Source of the DNA: Mucilaginibacter sp. CSA2-8R
Lineage (GTDB): Bacteria; Bacteroidota; Bacteroidia; Sphingobacteriales; Sphingobacteriaceae
DNA length: 64,000 nt
Direction: 5' to 3'
Assembly (NCBI RefSeq): GCF_038806765.1
Contig: NZ_CP152389.1
Location: forward strand, 3,968,001 to 4,032,000
Part shown: in pieces, positions 10,021 to 19,003 of the stretch
How the letters are laid out: each line of letters starts with the position of its first letter
How positions within the stretch are numbered: position 1 is the stretch's first letter
Translations under genes and position numbers: made by a program
The notes under the pieces: generated by a model
Told to the model about the DNA's origin: nothing
What the model saw: only the letters and a program-made list of their open reading frames with translations
The model's database searches: none

Positions 10021-10470
10021 TTACTTGATGGTTACCGTAAAACTAAGCTGGTCGGGTGGCAGGCATTTTTGGTCGTTACACGTCATGTATTCTACCGTGC
10101 CTTTTACAGTAAGCGGTCCCGCCGTACTCATTTTAATTTTTTGCTGAAACACAACCGAATGCTCAAAAAAGCTCACGTTCATGTTAAAAGCCTTTTCAAA
10201 TTCGGTGATAGCTTTCGGCTCGATGGTTTTACCTATCATTTTATATTTGGCATCGGGCGTAAACGTAATGGTAGTTTTAACCGGACCACCCTCGGTAGTA
10301 TTTTGCGAGTACAGGTGCCACCCGTCATCCATCGTGGCTTTAATTAAAATTACGGCCTCGGTTTTACTGATACGTTTACCGGCGTAGGCCCACTTAACAG
10401 GCGTTAAAATTTGTGCGCGCAATGTCGCGCCGGCGCACATCAGCACCAGGATGAGGATAAGCTTTTTCAT
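10021..10470 (-). CDS. DsbD alpha-domain-like periplasmic protein
   Basis: Secreted 149-residue protein equivalent to the N-terminal alpha domain of DsbD. It has a signal peptide of about 19 residues (MCAGATLRAQ) and an immunoglobulin-like beta domain (WHLYSQNTTEGGPVKTTITF). Near the C-terminus, TCNDQKCLPPDQ supplies two cysteines four residues apart, matching the alpha-domain redox pair. It starts 34 nt after the cysteine-synthase-like gene and ends 30 nt before dsbD, so the three genes are probably co-transcribed. Confidence 0.85.
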   Translation of the reverse strand: MKKLILILVLMCAGATLRAQILTPVKWAYAGKRISKTEAVILIKATMDDGWHLYSQNTTEGGPVKTTITFTPDAKYKMIGKTIEPKAITEFEKAFNMNVSFFEHSVVFQQKIKMSTAGPLTVKGTVEYMTCNDQKCLPPDQLSFTVTIK

Positions 10471-10504
10471 AAAACGGATTTATTGATTGAGTTTAATCAG
10501 GGTT

Positions 10505-11572
10505 TTAAAGATGAATTACCGGCTCGGGCAGGCGGCAGATAGGTTGGTAGTCGGTAAAATCTACCTCGGTCGATAGGTAACCGGGCTTTACCGGCTCTTC
10601 TTTTACCAAATCCGTGCTCAGGTACTTCTTGTTACTGTCGCAAAGCAAGGTTACTACCACGGCATCCGGACCTAATTGTTCGGCCAGTTTAATGGCGCCA
10701 ATTACGTTAGCACCCGAGGAGATACCCACGGCCAGACCTAACTGGCTGGCCATTTTTTGCGCCATAATAATGGCATCGCCATCACCGGCCTGCACAATTT
10801 CATCCATTTCGTCAAGTTTTACAATGGCCGGGATAAATTCGTCGGATATACCCTGGATGCGGTGCGCGCCTACCTTGTAGCCGGTAGTCAGAGTTGGTGA
10901 TTCGGCAGGTTCAAGCGGATGCACTTTCAGCTTTAGGTTCATGGCGCGCAGATACTTTCCGGTACCCATCACGGTGCCGCCGGTGCCTACCCCGGCTACA
11001 AAGGCATCAGGCGTTAAACCTATGCTTTGCAGTTGCTGCCATATCTCGGGACCGGTTGTTTTTTCGTGCGCTTCGGCATTGTAGATATTCTCGAACTGGC
11101 GCGGCAAAAAGTACCCGGCCGATTGCTGCTGCAACTCCTCCGCCAGGCGTATACTGCCTAAAAAGCCACCTTCGGCTTTACTCACCAGGTGCACCTTTGC
11201 ACCCAGGCTTTTAATAATATCCTGCCGTTCTTTGCTCAGCCAGTCAGGCATCATAATCACTACCTCGTGGCCAAGGGCTTTGCCAATACCGGCAAAGGCA
11301 ATACCGGTATTACCCGAGGTAGCTTCTACAATCACGTCGCCCTGTTTAATTACCGACATGCTATAAGCCTGGTGCAAAATATACAGCGCCATACGGTCTT
11401 TTACACTACCCGTCAAATTGTAATGTTCGCATTTCACAAATACCCGGCCCGGTTTACCGTTATAGCGGTAATGCAGCTCCAGCATGGGCGTATTGCCCAC
11501 CAAGTGCCACAGGTTATTAATTTTGATTTTTAACGAATCGGATTGAGATAGAATTGCCTCGCTGACTGCCAT
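10505..11572 (-). CDS. Cysteine synthase / cystathionine beta-synthase-family PLP enzyme
   Basis: Fold-type II PLP enzyme of 355 residues catalysing beta-replacement on serine-type substrates. The PLP lysine is in LTGSVKDRMA, the substrate loop in EATSGNTGIAFAG, and the phosphate-binding loop in GVGTGGTVMGTGKYLR; the C-terminal region has GISSGANVIGA. There is no CBS domain. Length and motifs fit O-acetylserine sulfhydrylase or a cystathionine beta-synthase-like enzyme, which cannot be separated by eye. It is first in a minus-strand unit with the split DsbD, linking sulfur amino acids to thiol chemistry. An Lrp/AsnC gene is divergent 173 nt away and may regulate it. Confidence 0.88.
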   Translation of the reverse strand: MAVSEAILSQSDSLKIKINNLWHLVGNTPMLELHYRYNGKPGRVFVKCEHYNLTGSVKDRMALYILHQAYSMSVIKQGDVIVEATSGNTGIAFAGIGKALGHEVVIMMPDWLSKERQDIIKSLGAKVHLVSKAEGGFLGSIRLAEELQQQSAGYFLPRQFENIYNAEAHEKTTGPEIWQQLQSIGLTPDAFVAGVGTGGTVMGTGKYLRAMNLKLKVHPLEPAESPTLTTGYKVGAHRIQGISDEFIPAIVKLDEMDEIVQAGDGDAIIMAQKMASQLGLAVGISSGANVIGAIKLAEQLGPDAVVVTLLCDSNKKYLSTDLVKEEPVKPGYLSTEVDFTDYQPICRLPEPVIHL

Positions 11573-11745
11573 AATACTTAGATGAATTATAGCAAACTTC
11601 CGTATTATCGAACTTTAGATCAATACTTACCCATATTTCCATAAATTTTACGGAAATACAAAAACTAATTTACCTAAATTTCGGCTTAGTTATGGATTGT
11701 TATATTAGCAACCGTAATTTTTTCATTCATTCTTTTTATTTAGCT

Positions 11746-12213
11746 ATGGCTATTAGCAATTTAGACCACACCGACACCGAACTTTTAAGGCTTTTACAGC
11801 AGGATGCCTCATTAACCAACAAAGAGTTATCCATTAAGCTCCACAAGTCAATAGCTACCATACACGAACGCATCAGGCGACTGAAAGAGCAGGGCTACAT
11901 TAAACGCACAGTAGCTATTTTAGACCGCAAAAAAATAAACCGCAACCTGATTGCTTTCAGCCAGGTGTTACTGAACGACCACACCAAAGAAACCCTGAGC
12001 ACTTTTGAGCGCGAGGTAGTCAAATTTCCAGAAGTGATGGAGTGTTTCCAGATGACGGGCACCTTTGATTTTGTGCTGCGGATAGCTACCAGCGATATGG
12101 ATGCCTACCACGATTTTTACCGCAACAAACTTTCTACTCTGCCCCGCATCACCACGGTGCAAAGTTTTTTTGTATTGTCTGAAACTAAAAGCGATACCGC
12201 TTATCCGTTGTAA
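11746..12213 (+). CDS. Lrp/AsnC-family transcriptional regulator
   Basis: Feast/famine DNA-binding regulator of 156 residues from the ATG at 11746 (MAISNLDHTDTELL). An in-frame ATG at 11692 would add 18 atypical residues, so the later start is preferred. The N-terminal helix-turn-helix (LTNKELSIKLHKSIATIHER) is followed by a RAM effector-binding domain from about residue 70 (MECFQMTGTFDFVLRIATSDM). It is divergent from the cysteine-synthase-like gene, the usual arrangement for local control. Cysteine-responsive members of this family exist, which makes a cysteine or other amino-acid signal plausible, though not shown by sequence. Confidence 0.9.
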   Translation: MAISNLDHTDTELLRLLQQDASLTNKELSIKLHKSIATIHERIRRLKEQGYIKRTVAILDRKKINRNLIAFSQVLLNDHTKETLSTFEREVVKFPEVMECFQMTGTFDFVLRIATSDMDAYHDFYRNKLSTLPRITTVQSFFVLSETKSDTAYPL

Positions 12214-12610
12214 ATGGAAACCAATGATAATGTCTTATTGTTGTTAATTAGTGATGGCCTCTATCACTTATCACAGTAATTGAAGTAAGTGGTTGTGCTA
12301 AATTACAAGTGTTTAGGCCCTCAGTCTTCATTAGTACAAATATCTTTGATGATTCTTTTTAGCATTATAAACTATTCACTGGAGCCGCCATTTAAGTTGA
12401 CTCAACATTGATGTGTCTTAAGAATCACACCAACGACAGCAAAATTTATTCACTGATATAAAACAGTGATGAAATGATACTTATATAGTTTTAGTATACC
12501 ATCTGCCAGGCTTTTCACTATATATTTTAGATAAAATGATATCGTTGCAATTCTTGACAGGTAATTGTCACATCATCTAATTACTGTAAAAGCTTGTTTA
12601 CCTTGCTTGC
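12214..12610. other. intergenic region, convergent genes
   Basis: About 400 A/T-rich bases lie between the 3' ends of the Lrp gene and the DMT transporter. A small stem (GTGAT at 12251-12255, ATCAC at 12263-12267) follows the Lrp gene but lacks a T-run. I see no coding remnant or RNA gene. Confidence 0.5.
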
Positions 12611-13483
12611 TTATAAGATTTTTGCCGATTTGCTCCGACTAAGCAGCTGGCCTGCTAAAACCAACATGGTTCCGGCCACACCCCACAGGCCAATAGGTTC
12701 GCCAAGTAAAAAGTGACCATATATGTAACCCAGTACGGGCACCAGGTAAAGCCAGTTGGCTGCTTTTACCGAATCAACATTGATCATGTTTAGCCATAAA
12801 CGGTTGGCCACAAAAGATAAGGCCACTGCCATGTATAAAAGCGATCCAACCAGCCAACTGTCTACACGTATTACATGGACCTGTTTAAACAACATGGCCA
12901 CAGGTATTAACATTACACCACCAATAAACACTTGCCACACGTTAAAAACACCAGTGGTAAGCGTACTCTTAATTTTAGCAAAATAAATGGCACTACTGGT
13001 GTAAGCCAGTACATAAATAATCAAAAGTAAAATACCAAGCGGATGAATATGGCCTTGTACCGTACTGCCAAACGAAGCTGCGGCTATACCCATGAATGCG
13101 ATGAGCATACCGCCAACCTCGGTACGGATCATTTTGCGGCCCAAAAACAGCGTGCTGGCAAATAAAATAAACAACGGCGTAACGGCAATAAATAAACTGC
13201 TGATGCCGGCCGACACATATTTTTGCGCAACAGAAAATGCACCCAGGGTCACGGTGGTGTTTAGTGCGCCATAAATTAGTACCTGCTTCCATTCGGTACC
13301 GCCCGGAATAAAGCGGGTTTGCGGGTTAAGCATGTAAAAGGGTGCAAAAAGTACTCCTGTAAACATAAAGCGCATGGCAGCCAGTATAAGAGGGTCTGCT
13401 GACCGGATGCCAAACTTTACAGCCACTGCGCCCGACGACCATAACACAGCAAAAGCCAAGCCCTGAAGAAAAAAGTTTTTCAT
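12611..13483 (-). CDS. EamA/DMT-superfamily transporter
   Basis: Inner-membrane drug/metabolite transporter of about 290 residues with ten predicted hydrophobic helices in two EamA repeats. The first starts at FLQGLAFAVLWSSGAVAVKFG, a classic DMT N-terminus. The second begins around the HPLGILLLIIYVLAYTSSAIYF segment. The ATG at 13483 is chosen because it places helix 1 at the N-terminus; the upstream ATG at 13555 would add 24 polar residues. A decayed LysR-family gene is divergent 122 nt away and probably once regulated this exporter. The substrate may be an amino acid or other metabolite. Confidence 0.9.
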   Translation of the reverse strand: MKNFFLQGLAFAVLWSSGAVAVKFGIRSADPLILAAMRFMFTGVLFAPFYMLNPQTRFIPGGTEWKQVLIYGALNTTVTLGAFSVAQKYVSAGISSLFIAVTPLFILFASTLFLGRKMIRTEVGGMLIAFMGIAAASFGSTVQGHIHPLGILLLIIYVLAYTSSAIYFAKIKSTLTTGVFNVWQVFIGGVMLIPVAMLFKQVHVIRVDSWLVGSLLYMAVALSFVANRLWLNMINVDSVKAANWLYLVPVLGYIYGHFLLGEPIGLWGVAGTMLVLAGQLLSRSKSAKIL

Positions 13484-13605
13484 CACGAACAAAAATTTAT
13501 CATTGAGCAAAGCTAACAAGTGCCTGAAAACACCAAAACGAAAAACTTTCATCAAACCGATGAAAATCTTTTAAGTATAAATTTATTATTGCCACCTTTA
13601 AATTG

Positions 13606-14511
13606 ATAAACATCGAATTGTGTCATTTCCGGCTAATTAAAGAAATAGTAGCCTAAGGATGTTTTTTTGCCGCTTCTACTGCCCTTTTTCAAACGCCGAT
13701 TGCCCATAGTTACCAGCTGAAAGAAATTGAAAAGCAAGCTGGTGCGCCGCTATTTGACCGCAAGGAAAAAAAATGATTATTAATAGCCTGGGTACATTGT
13801 TTTTAAAAGCCGGTGAAGGTGATGCTAAAAGAGATGGAATGGCTGAGCCGTGAGGTAAGGTCTACTACCAGCCATTTGCGCGGCGAAATAAGGATAAGCG
13901 CCGAATGCCATACCAGCTATTACTGTCTGCCTAAATTGCTTAAATGATTTGTGCAGTGCTATCCAGAAGTTAAAGTAAAGGTAGTACACAATTCCGGCGA
14001 GAGTATCCCGGGGATGCTTTTGGATGGACAGGTGGCCATAATGATCTCGTACACCACCATCAATGATACACGGATCATCCGAAAAAAGATGTTCAGGAAT
14101 GAGTTGCTGGCCATTATACCTGTACCCCCCCCTTAAGCAAAAGGTTTTTTGGAGTCCAGACGACTTTAAATTTGTTACACTGATTACGCATTCCGCCAGC
14201 CTTGATACCAACAACATATATGAGGAGTTGCTGAAAGAAATAAGATTTTGCCTGCCGAGTTGGTACACATTCCGTTTACCGACGCAGGCATTGAGATGGT
14301 AAAGGCCGGTTCGGGGGTAATGGTACTGCCGCAATGGATGATCAGACCATACTATGAGCAGCAGGAATTATTATTTACTCCGATTACACGCAAAGGCTGT
14401 TACCGCATGCAATACATCAACGTAGCAAGCAACTAGGAAATACCTATATACTGGACAACCTTTATCAGCTTTCTAAAAGACGAATTGATGGCGCACACCG
14501 GACCTGCATAG
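13606..14511 (+). pseudogene. LysR-family (MetR-like) regulator pseudogene
   Basis: Collinear LysR homology is spread over all three plus frames. The helix-turn-helix part reads CHFRLIKEIVA, then a TAA at about 13651, then FFAASTALFQTPIAHSYQLK. The frame breaks after PLFDRKEKK at about 13775, continues as SLGTLFLKAG, shifts again to EIRISAECHTSYYCLPKLLK, and meets a TGA near 13945. It continues with YPEVKVKVVHNSGESIPGML and breaks at a C8 tract near 14130. Later pieces end with GSGVMVLPQWMIRPYY, a TAG at about 14434, and FISFLKDELMAHTGPA. ATA occupies the expected start at 13606-13608. At least six lesions mean no functional product. It is divergent from the DMT exporter. The ECHTSYYCLP motif recalls MetR-type effector domains. 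Confidence 0.88.
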
Positions 14512-14706
14512 CGTCCTGTTCAGCATTGTGTAGCGTTCTTTTACAGGAACGAAAACGTCACTTGCTTTGCCTTATAAATGATAATAATTGCCCCGTCTAT
14601 ACAAAATACTATCGAATTTTTGACCCTTTCAACATGCAAATTTGGACTTTTTAACAAACCATGCATGACCCGCGTAAAGCATCTTTGCAATATAAATTTT
14701 ATGGTC

Positions 14707-15522
14707 ATGAAAAAAACAGTTTTAGTTACAGGAGCTTCGGCAGGAATTGGAAAAGCAACCGCAATTTATTTGGCGCAAAACGGTTATGATGTGTATGGTG
14801 CTGCACGCAGAACAGACAAGATGCAGGATCTGAAAACGTACGGTATTAAACCCATAGCGTTGGACATTACTAAAGATGAAAGCGTAATGACTTGCGTCGA
14901 AGAAATTTTAAAAGAAGCAGGAAGTATTGATATATTGGTCAACAATGCCGGCTTTGGCCAGGAAGGTGCGATCGAGGACATATCGATGGAAGAGGCACGT
15001 TATCAATTTGATGTTAATGTGTTTGGTGCCATGCGTTTAGCCCAACTGGTATTGCCTAAAATGCGTGAAAATAAACATGGTAAGATCATCAATATCTCGT
15101 CTGTTGGTGGTAAAATTGCCTTTCCGTTAGGCGGATGGTACCATGCCAGTAAATTTGCACTGGAAGCATTGAGCGATAGTATGAGAAATGAAGTTAAGGA
15201 ATTTGGTATTGACATCATCGTTGTTGAACCAGGGGCTACTAAATCTGAATGGGGGAATGTGGCAACGGATATTCTCCTAAAAGTATCAGGACATACCGCT
15301 TACAAAGACTTGGCTACTAAAACGCATAATTTGTTTACCCGGTTATCCAAGGATGTAGCAGAACCGGTAGTGATAGCGAAACTGGTCCTGAAGGGAATAA
15401 ACGCAAAAAGTCCAAAAGCACGATATACAACGTCACAAATGGCTTCTTCGCTTTTATTACTTTTGAAAAGGGTACTACCAGACAAGCAAATGGATAAATT
15501 AATCATGAGTCAGCTAAAATAA
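14707..15522 (+). CDS. Short-chain dehydrogenase/reductase (SDR)
   Basis: Classical NAD(P)-dependent oxidoreductase of 271 residues. The cofactor glycine motif TGASAGIG is at about residues 8-15, NNAGFGQ follows the fourth strand, and the catalytic Ser/Tyr/Lys set is visible (NISSVGG and YHASK). An Arg pair after the second strand (AARRTDK) suggests NADP preference. The ATG at 14707 is preferred over ATG at 14701 or 14578, because the cofactor motif then sits at the normal distance from the N-terminus. It is followed 6 nt later by an AraC regulator. The substrate is unknown. Confidence 0.92.
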   Translation: MKKTVLVTGASAGIGKATAIYLAQNGYDVYGAARRTDKMQDLKTYGIKPIALDITKDESVMTCVEEILKEAGSIDILVNNAGFGQEGAIEDISMEEARYQFDVNVFGAMRLAQLVLPKMRENKHGKIINISSVGGKIAFPLGGWYHASKFALEALSDSMRNEVKEFGIDIIVVEPGATKSEWGNVATDILLKVSGHTAYKDLATKTHNLFTRLSKDVAEPVVIAKLVLKGINAKSPKARYTTSQMASSLLLLLKRVLPDKQMDKLIMSQLK

Positions 15523-15528
15523 TAAGTC

Positions 15529-16341
15529 ATGGAAGACCAATTAATTCTTCAGCATAATTTCCTGTATGCGCGGGGTCACAGGAAGACGCAAAGCAGCGAA
15601 CATTACTTTCCCGATCACGCTTTAGGCATTATGTTGTCCGGAGAGTCGCAGTATTTTTCAAGCGAAGGAACCTTCATCATGAAAGAGGATACCGTGTGTT
15701 TAATGCGGAGGAACCAGCTATTTAAAAAGCTCAAAAAAACAGGACTAAACGGAGAACCGCCTTCGTTGATCAGCCTATTTCTGGATCAAGACATTTTGCA
15801 CCGATACGCAACCGAGAATGAGATCTTAAAACCCAGCATTTACAGAGGCAAAGCGATGATCGACTTGACAGGAAATATTTTTTTGAAAGCCTTTTTCGAC
15901 TCGTTGCTGCCGTATATTGATCATCCCAAAAAGCTTACCGCAAAAGTAGCAGAATTGAAAACTTATGAGGCCATTGAGTTATTGCTTCAGACAGGTAATG
16001 CCTTGCAAAGCTTCTTGTTTGATTTTAATGAACCGCATAAGATAGATTTGGAGACGTATATGAACCATCATTATAAGTATAATATTCCGATGTCCTCATT
16101 TGCTCAGCTTACCGGCCGAAGCCTATCGACTTTTAAAAGGGACTTCGCCAAAATATTCGTTACAACACCCGAAAAATGGTTGCAGCAAAAGCGTTTGGAG
16201 CAAGCCTATTACTTAATCTCAAATAAAAAACAACGCCCGTCAGATGTGTATTTAGATGTTGGTTTTGAAAACCTATCACATTTTTCCTTTGCTTTTAAAA
16301 AACAATTTGGGCTGACAGCCACCGAATTGGCAGCCCATTAA
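15529..16341 (+). CDS. AraC-family transcriptional regulator
   Basis: DNA-binding regulator of 270 residues. The N-terminal half (DHALGIMLSGESQYFSSEG) is a cupin-like effector domain. The C-terminal double helix-turn-helix spans about residues 175-268: SFAQLTGRSLSTFKRDF, then PSDVYLDVGFENLSHFSFAF and KKQFGLTATE. It starts 6 nt after the SDR gene, so the pair is an operon and the regulator probably controls the SDR. The effector is unknown. Confidence 0.93.
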   Translation: MEDQLILQHNFLYARGHRKTQSSEHYFPDHALGIMLSGESQYFSSEGTFIMKEDTVCLMRRNQLFKKLKKTGLNGEPPSLISLFLDQDILHRYATENEILKPSIYRGKAMIDLTGNIFLKAFFDSLLPYIDHPKKLTAKVAELKTYEAIELLLQTGNALQSFLFDFNEPHKIDLETYMNHHYKYNIPMSSFAQLTGRSLSTFKRDFAKIFVTTPEKWLQQKRLEQAYYLISNKKQRPSDVYLDVGFENLSHFSFAFKKQFGLTATELAAH

Positions 16342-17015
16342 AGCAACCGATCAACTCATTCTATTTAAGCAAGATTATATATTTGTCAAGTTCATCATAT
16401 CCACGTGACAATGGTTCGAGAATTGCCCCGGTGGGCGCACAAAGTAGACATGTTCTACCTCCGAAAACCACTTAAATCTCTACTTTAGAGATTTTTTGAT
16501 TATCCCCTTACTGGACGTTTTTTTAAGTCAGGATTCTCGTTACCTATCATGTAGCTACTTGTTTTTTATTTTTAACTTAGGTAACACAAACCGCTGTGTT
16601 GAATTAGAAAACCAGGGTTTATTTTTTGTAGACTTTTGTCAATAATAAAAATTAAAAGCGATCCAAAACGCCTTAGTTAATACTGTTTCGGTTATTTTAA
16701 AATGTGCATTTAACAGTCGCTGTACTATTAAATCTTTTTTGGCAAACGGCTCCTTCTGTTTAGCACAAAAAAGAGCGTAGCAAGGAGCACTACATACACT
16801 AACAACCTTCCTTATCGTCTCCAATTAAAAAACAAACATATAATTAAAGAACATAACCGACCACTGTGACCTTCAGACCGCTATTGTATTTTAAATTACC
16901 CGTTATACCTTCAATAATAAACTTAAAGCTTGTTTACTAAATTAATCTGTCTTGTTTTGTTATATGCAGTATAACATGCATCTTTACTTGGCAAAAGCAT
17001 GGCGTAGTGATTAAA
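16342..17015. other. intergenic region before the glycerophosphate-glycan locus
   Basis: About 670 A/T-rich bases contain the terminator at 16474-16497 and, at the right end, the presumed promoter of the ECF sigma gene. I could not identify a convincing Bacteroidota -33/-7 element. A 61-codon minus-strand frame at 16639-16824 has no recognisable features and is not annotated as a gene. Confidence 0.5.
16474..16497 (+). terminator. intrinsic terminator after SDR-AraC operon
   Basis: A perfect 8-bp stem (AAATCTCT at 16474-16481, AGAGATTT at 16487-16494) with a 5-nt loop is followed by further T residues to 16497. It lies 133 nt downstream of the AraC stop codon. Confidence 0.65.
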
Positions 17016-17561
17016 ATGAGTGACGAAGAATTGCTTCAATCTTTTTTAAAAGGAGATGACTTTGCTTATAAAGCTATATACGACAGATATTGGCTGTTGC
17101 TGTATAACCATGCCCGGCACATGCTTAAAAACGATGAAGATGCAAAAGATGTAATACAAGAAGTATTTACAGATTTATGGGAGGGTAATAATCAGCAGCT
17201 CACAAACTTTACATTGCCAGCATTTTTATACACCGTTACCCGCAATAAAATCCTCAACATTATTAAACACTTAAAAGTAGAAGCCAAGTATGCTCATGAA
17301 CTTCAGTATAAAAGTTTGCTTGCTACCGAAAGTGCTGATGACCTGGCAATAACTAAAGAACTCACGGCTATAATAGAAGCGGGTATCCAGTCTTTGCCGC
17401 CTAAGATGCGCGAAGTATTTTTGCTGAGCCGCAATGCCAATAAATCTTACAAAGAGATATCATCAGAGTTGTCCATCTCTGACAAAACGGTTAAAAAACA
17501 GATTAACAACGCATTAAATGTACTGCGCGGTAAGCTGTCCTCTTTTTTTTTCTTTTTTTAA
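17016..17561 (+). CDS. ECF RNA polymerase sigma factor (FecI-like)
   Basis: Extracytoplasmic-function sigma factor of 181 residues from the ATG at 17016 (MSDEELLQSFLKGDDFAYKA); an in-frame GTG at 17007 is less likely. Region 2 contains YKAIYDRYWLLLYNHARHML and DAKDVIQEVFTDLWEG. Region 4 contains LPPKMREVFLLSRNANKS and ISDKTVKKQINNALNVL. The tail is a run of phenylalanines. It heads the plus-strand array to 35403 and pairs with the FecR gene 67 nt downstream, so it probably turns on the glycerophosphate-glycan locus when SusC is occupied. Confidence 0.94.
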   Translation: MSDEELLQSFLKGDDFAYKAIYDRYWLLLYNHARHMLKNDEDAKDVIQEVFTDLWEGNNQQLTNFTLPAFLYTVTRNKILNIIKHLKVEAKYAHELQYKSLLATESADDLAITKELTAIIEAGIQSLPPKMREVFLLSRNANKSYKEISSELSISDKTVKKQINNALNVLRGKLSSFFFFF

Positions 17562-17628
17562 CTTTTCACCTACTACCTCCCCGGAAGTAAGTTGTTGTTC
17601 ATATAATTAAGCCAATTAACCAACTGTA

Positions 17629-18807
17629 ATGAACGACACTGATAAAGAAGTTCATCAATTGCTTTTAAAATACCGGCAAGGTCAATGCACTCCTGAGGAA
17701 CAGCAGCGCCTTTTCCATATTTATAATTTAACTGCGAAATCAATTACTGCCGATAACGCTGCAACTGATTTTAAAGCCGCAGGTGATGAAATATGGCAAC
17801 GGCTGCCCCATACTGTTCAAAGCCAGAGTACTACAGCCAAACTGAGACACCTATATATGCGACCTGTGTTTCGCTGGGTAGCTGCATCTTTGCTTTTGGC
17901 ATCAGCTGGTATTTTTATGTACAAGCAGCAACAGCCGGCCGCCAGATTTACCAAAGTTTATAAGAAACGTGACTTACTACCTGGAAAGAACGCAGCTATG
18001 CTTCGGTTATCAAATGGCAAGGAAATTTTTTTGTCGGATTTTACAGGTGAAACCATTGCCGAACAGAACGGCGTGCGTATTGTAAAAGACAAGACAGGGC
18101 AACTAACTTATGAAATTGAGTCGAGTGCAGAAAACGCTAAACCTGGCTTAAATACATTAACAACCAGCAACGGCCAGCAATACCAGGTTAAACTACCCGA
18201 TGGAACGTTAGTTTGGCTCAATGCTGGATCGTCGCTCACTTTTCCAACGCTTTTCAGTAAAAATAGCGAAAGGGTGGTTTCGCTCGTGGGCGAGGGATAT
18301 TTTGAGGTAGCAACCAGCAAAAATTTCGATGGTCGTAAAAATCCCTTTATAGTACAAACAGATAAACAAACCGTAAAGGTGCTTGGCACACATTTTAATA
18401 TTAGCAGCTACGCAAACGAAAATATAGTAAAAACCACCCTATTAGAAGGGTCTATTGCGCTTGCTACAAAAACTGCGATACCAGAAATAGCTTTATTAAA
18501 ACCGGGACAGCAAGCCCTTATGAATTCAAGTAACAGCCGCGTTTCTGTTAAAAACCTGGATGACGCTGAAGCAGAGGTTGCCTGGAAGTCAGGATTGTTT
18601 CACTTCGAAAACACTCAAATTAAAGAAGTAATGAAACAGTTAGCACGCTGGTATAATGTCGATGTAGTATATAAAGGCGATATCCCTGATGCTCATTTTA
18701 CAGGCGAAATGTATAAAAGTTTATCCGCATCAAAGGTATTGGATGGACTGGCCTACACAGGCTTGCATTTCACGATAAAAGACAACCAAATTATTGTAAC
18801 CCAATAA
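17629..18807 (+). CDS. FecR-family anti-sigma factor
   Basis: Inner-membrane anti-sigma regulator of 392 residues. The cytoplasmic N-terminal region spans about 1-78 (VHQLLLKYRQGQCTPEEQQR), a transmembrane helix lies at about 80-98 (WVAASLLLASAGIFM), and the periplasmic FecR domain includes VKLPDGTLVWLNAGSSLTFP and VKVLGTHFNIS. A C-terminal DUF4974-type domain begins near residue 310 (FHFENTQIKEVMKQLARWYN). Longer than the FecR at 6369 because of an extra segment between helix and FecR core. It should sense the STN domain of the SusC encoded 196 nt downstream. Confidence 0.94.
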   Translation: MNDTDKEVHQLLLKYRQGQCTPEEQQRLFHIYNLTAKSITADNAATDFKAAGDEIWQRLPHTVQSQSTTAKLRHLYMRPVFRWVAASLLLASAGIFMYKQQQPAARFTKVYKKRDLLPGKNAAMLRLSNGKEIFLSDFTGETIAEQNGVRIVKDKTGQLTYEIESSAENAKPGLNTLTTSNGQQYQVKLPDGTLVWLNAGSSLTFPTLFSKNSERVVSLVGEGYFEVATSKNFDGRKNPFIVQTDKQTVKVLGTHFNISSYANENIVKTTLLEGSIALATKTAIPEIALLKPGQQALMNSSNSRVSVKNLDDAEAEVAWKSGLFHFENTQIKEVMKQLARWYNVDVVYKGDIPDAHFTGEMYKSLSASKVLDGLAYTGLHFTIKDNQIIVTQ

Positions 18808-18882
18808 ACCGATTATAAACATTTAAACCTCAGATTATGAATAGAAAAGTACCTCTCACAGTAAGTTAGGTTTGATATGGGT

Positions 18883-18931
18883 CTCAAAAAAAACCGGCAG
18901 TGTTGGAAGCACTAACCGGCGATGATTTGAG
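18883..18931 (+). promoter_or_regulatory. structured RNA leader upstream of susC
   Basis: Three nested inverted repeats share one axis: CTCAAA (18883-18888) with TTTGAG (18926-18931), CCGG (18894-18897) with CCGG (18916-18919), and AGTG (18899-18902) with CACT (18910-18913). The predicted structure is a long interrupted hairpin 73 nt before the SusC start, in the gap after fecR. A 10-codon frame (MNRKVPLTVS) at 18837-18869 precedes it, and a tandem TTCTCCG follows. It may be an attenuator or mRNA-stability element; function is inferred. Confidence 0.45.
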
Positions 18932-19003
18932 TTCTCCGTTCTCCGTTTCCAGAAAAACATAAAGTTAACTACACTTAAATTAAACTCAAACCTAAGTAAA
19001 AGT

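Noticed and set aside
13825..14334. Long minus-strand open frame opposite the LysR remnant
   Set aside because: Its translation matches no family feature, while the plus strand shows clear collinear LysR homology; it is a shadow frame.
16639..16824. 61-codon minus-strand frame in the gap before the ECF sigma gene
   Set aside because: No domain, signal or ribosome-binding context; composition looks like non-coding A/T-rich sequence.
16950..16995. Possible TTTG/TAnnTTTG promoter upstream of the second ECF sigma gene
   Set aside because: A TTTG exists at 16956-16959, but the downstream element matches poorly and the spacing is too long.
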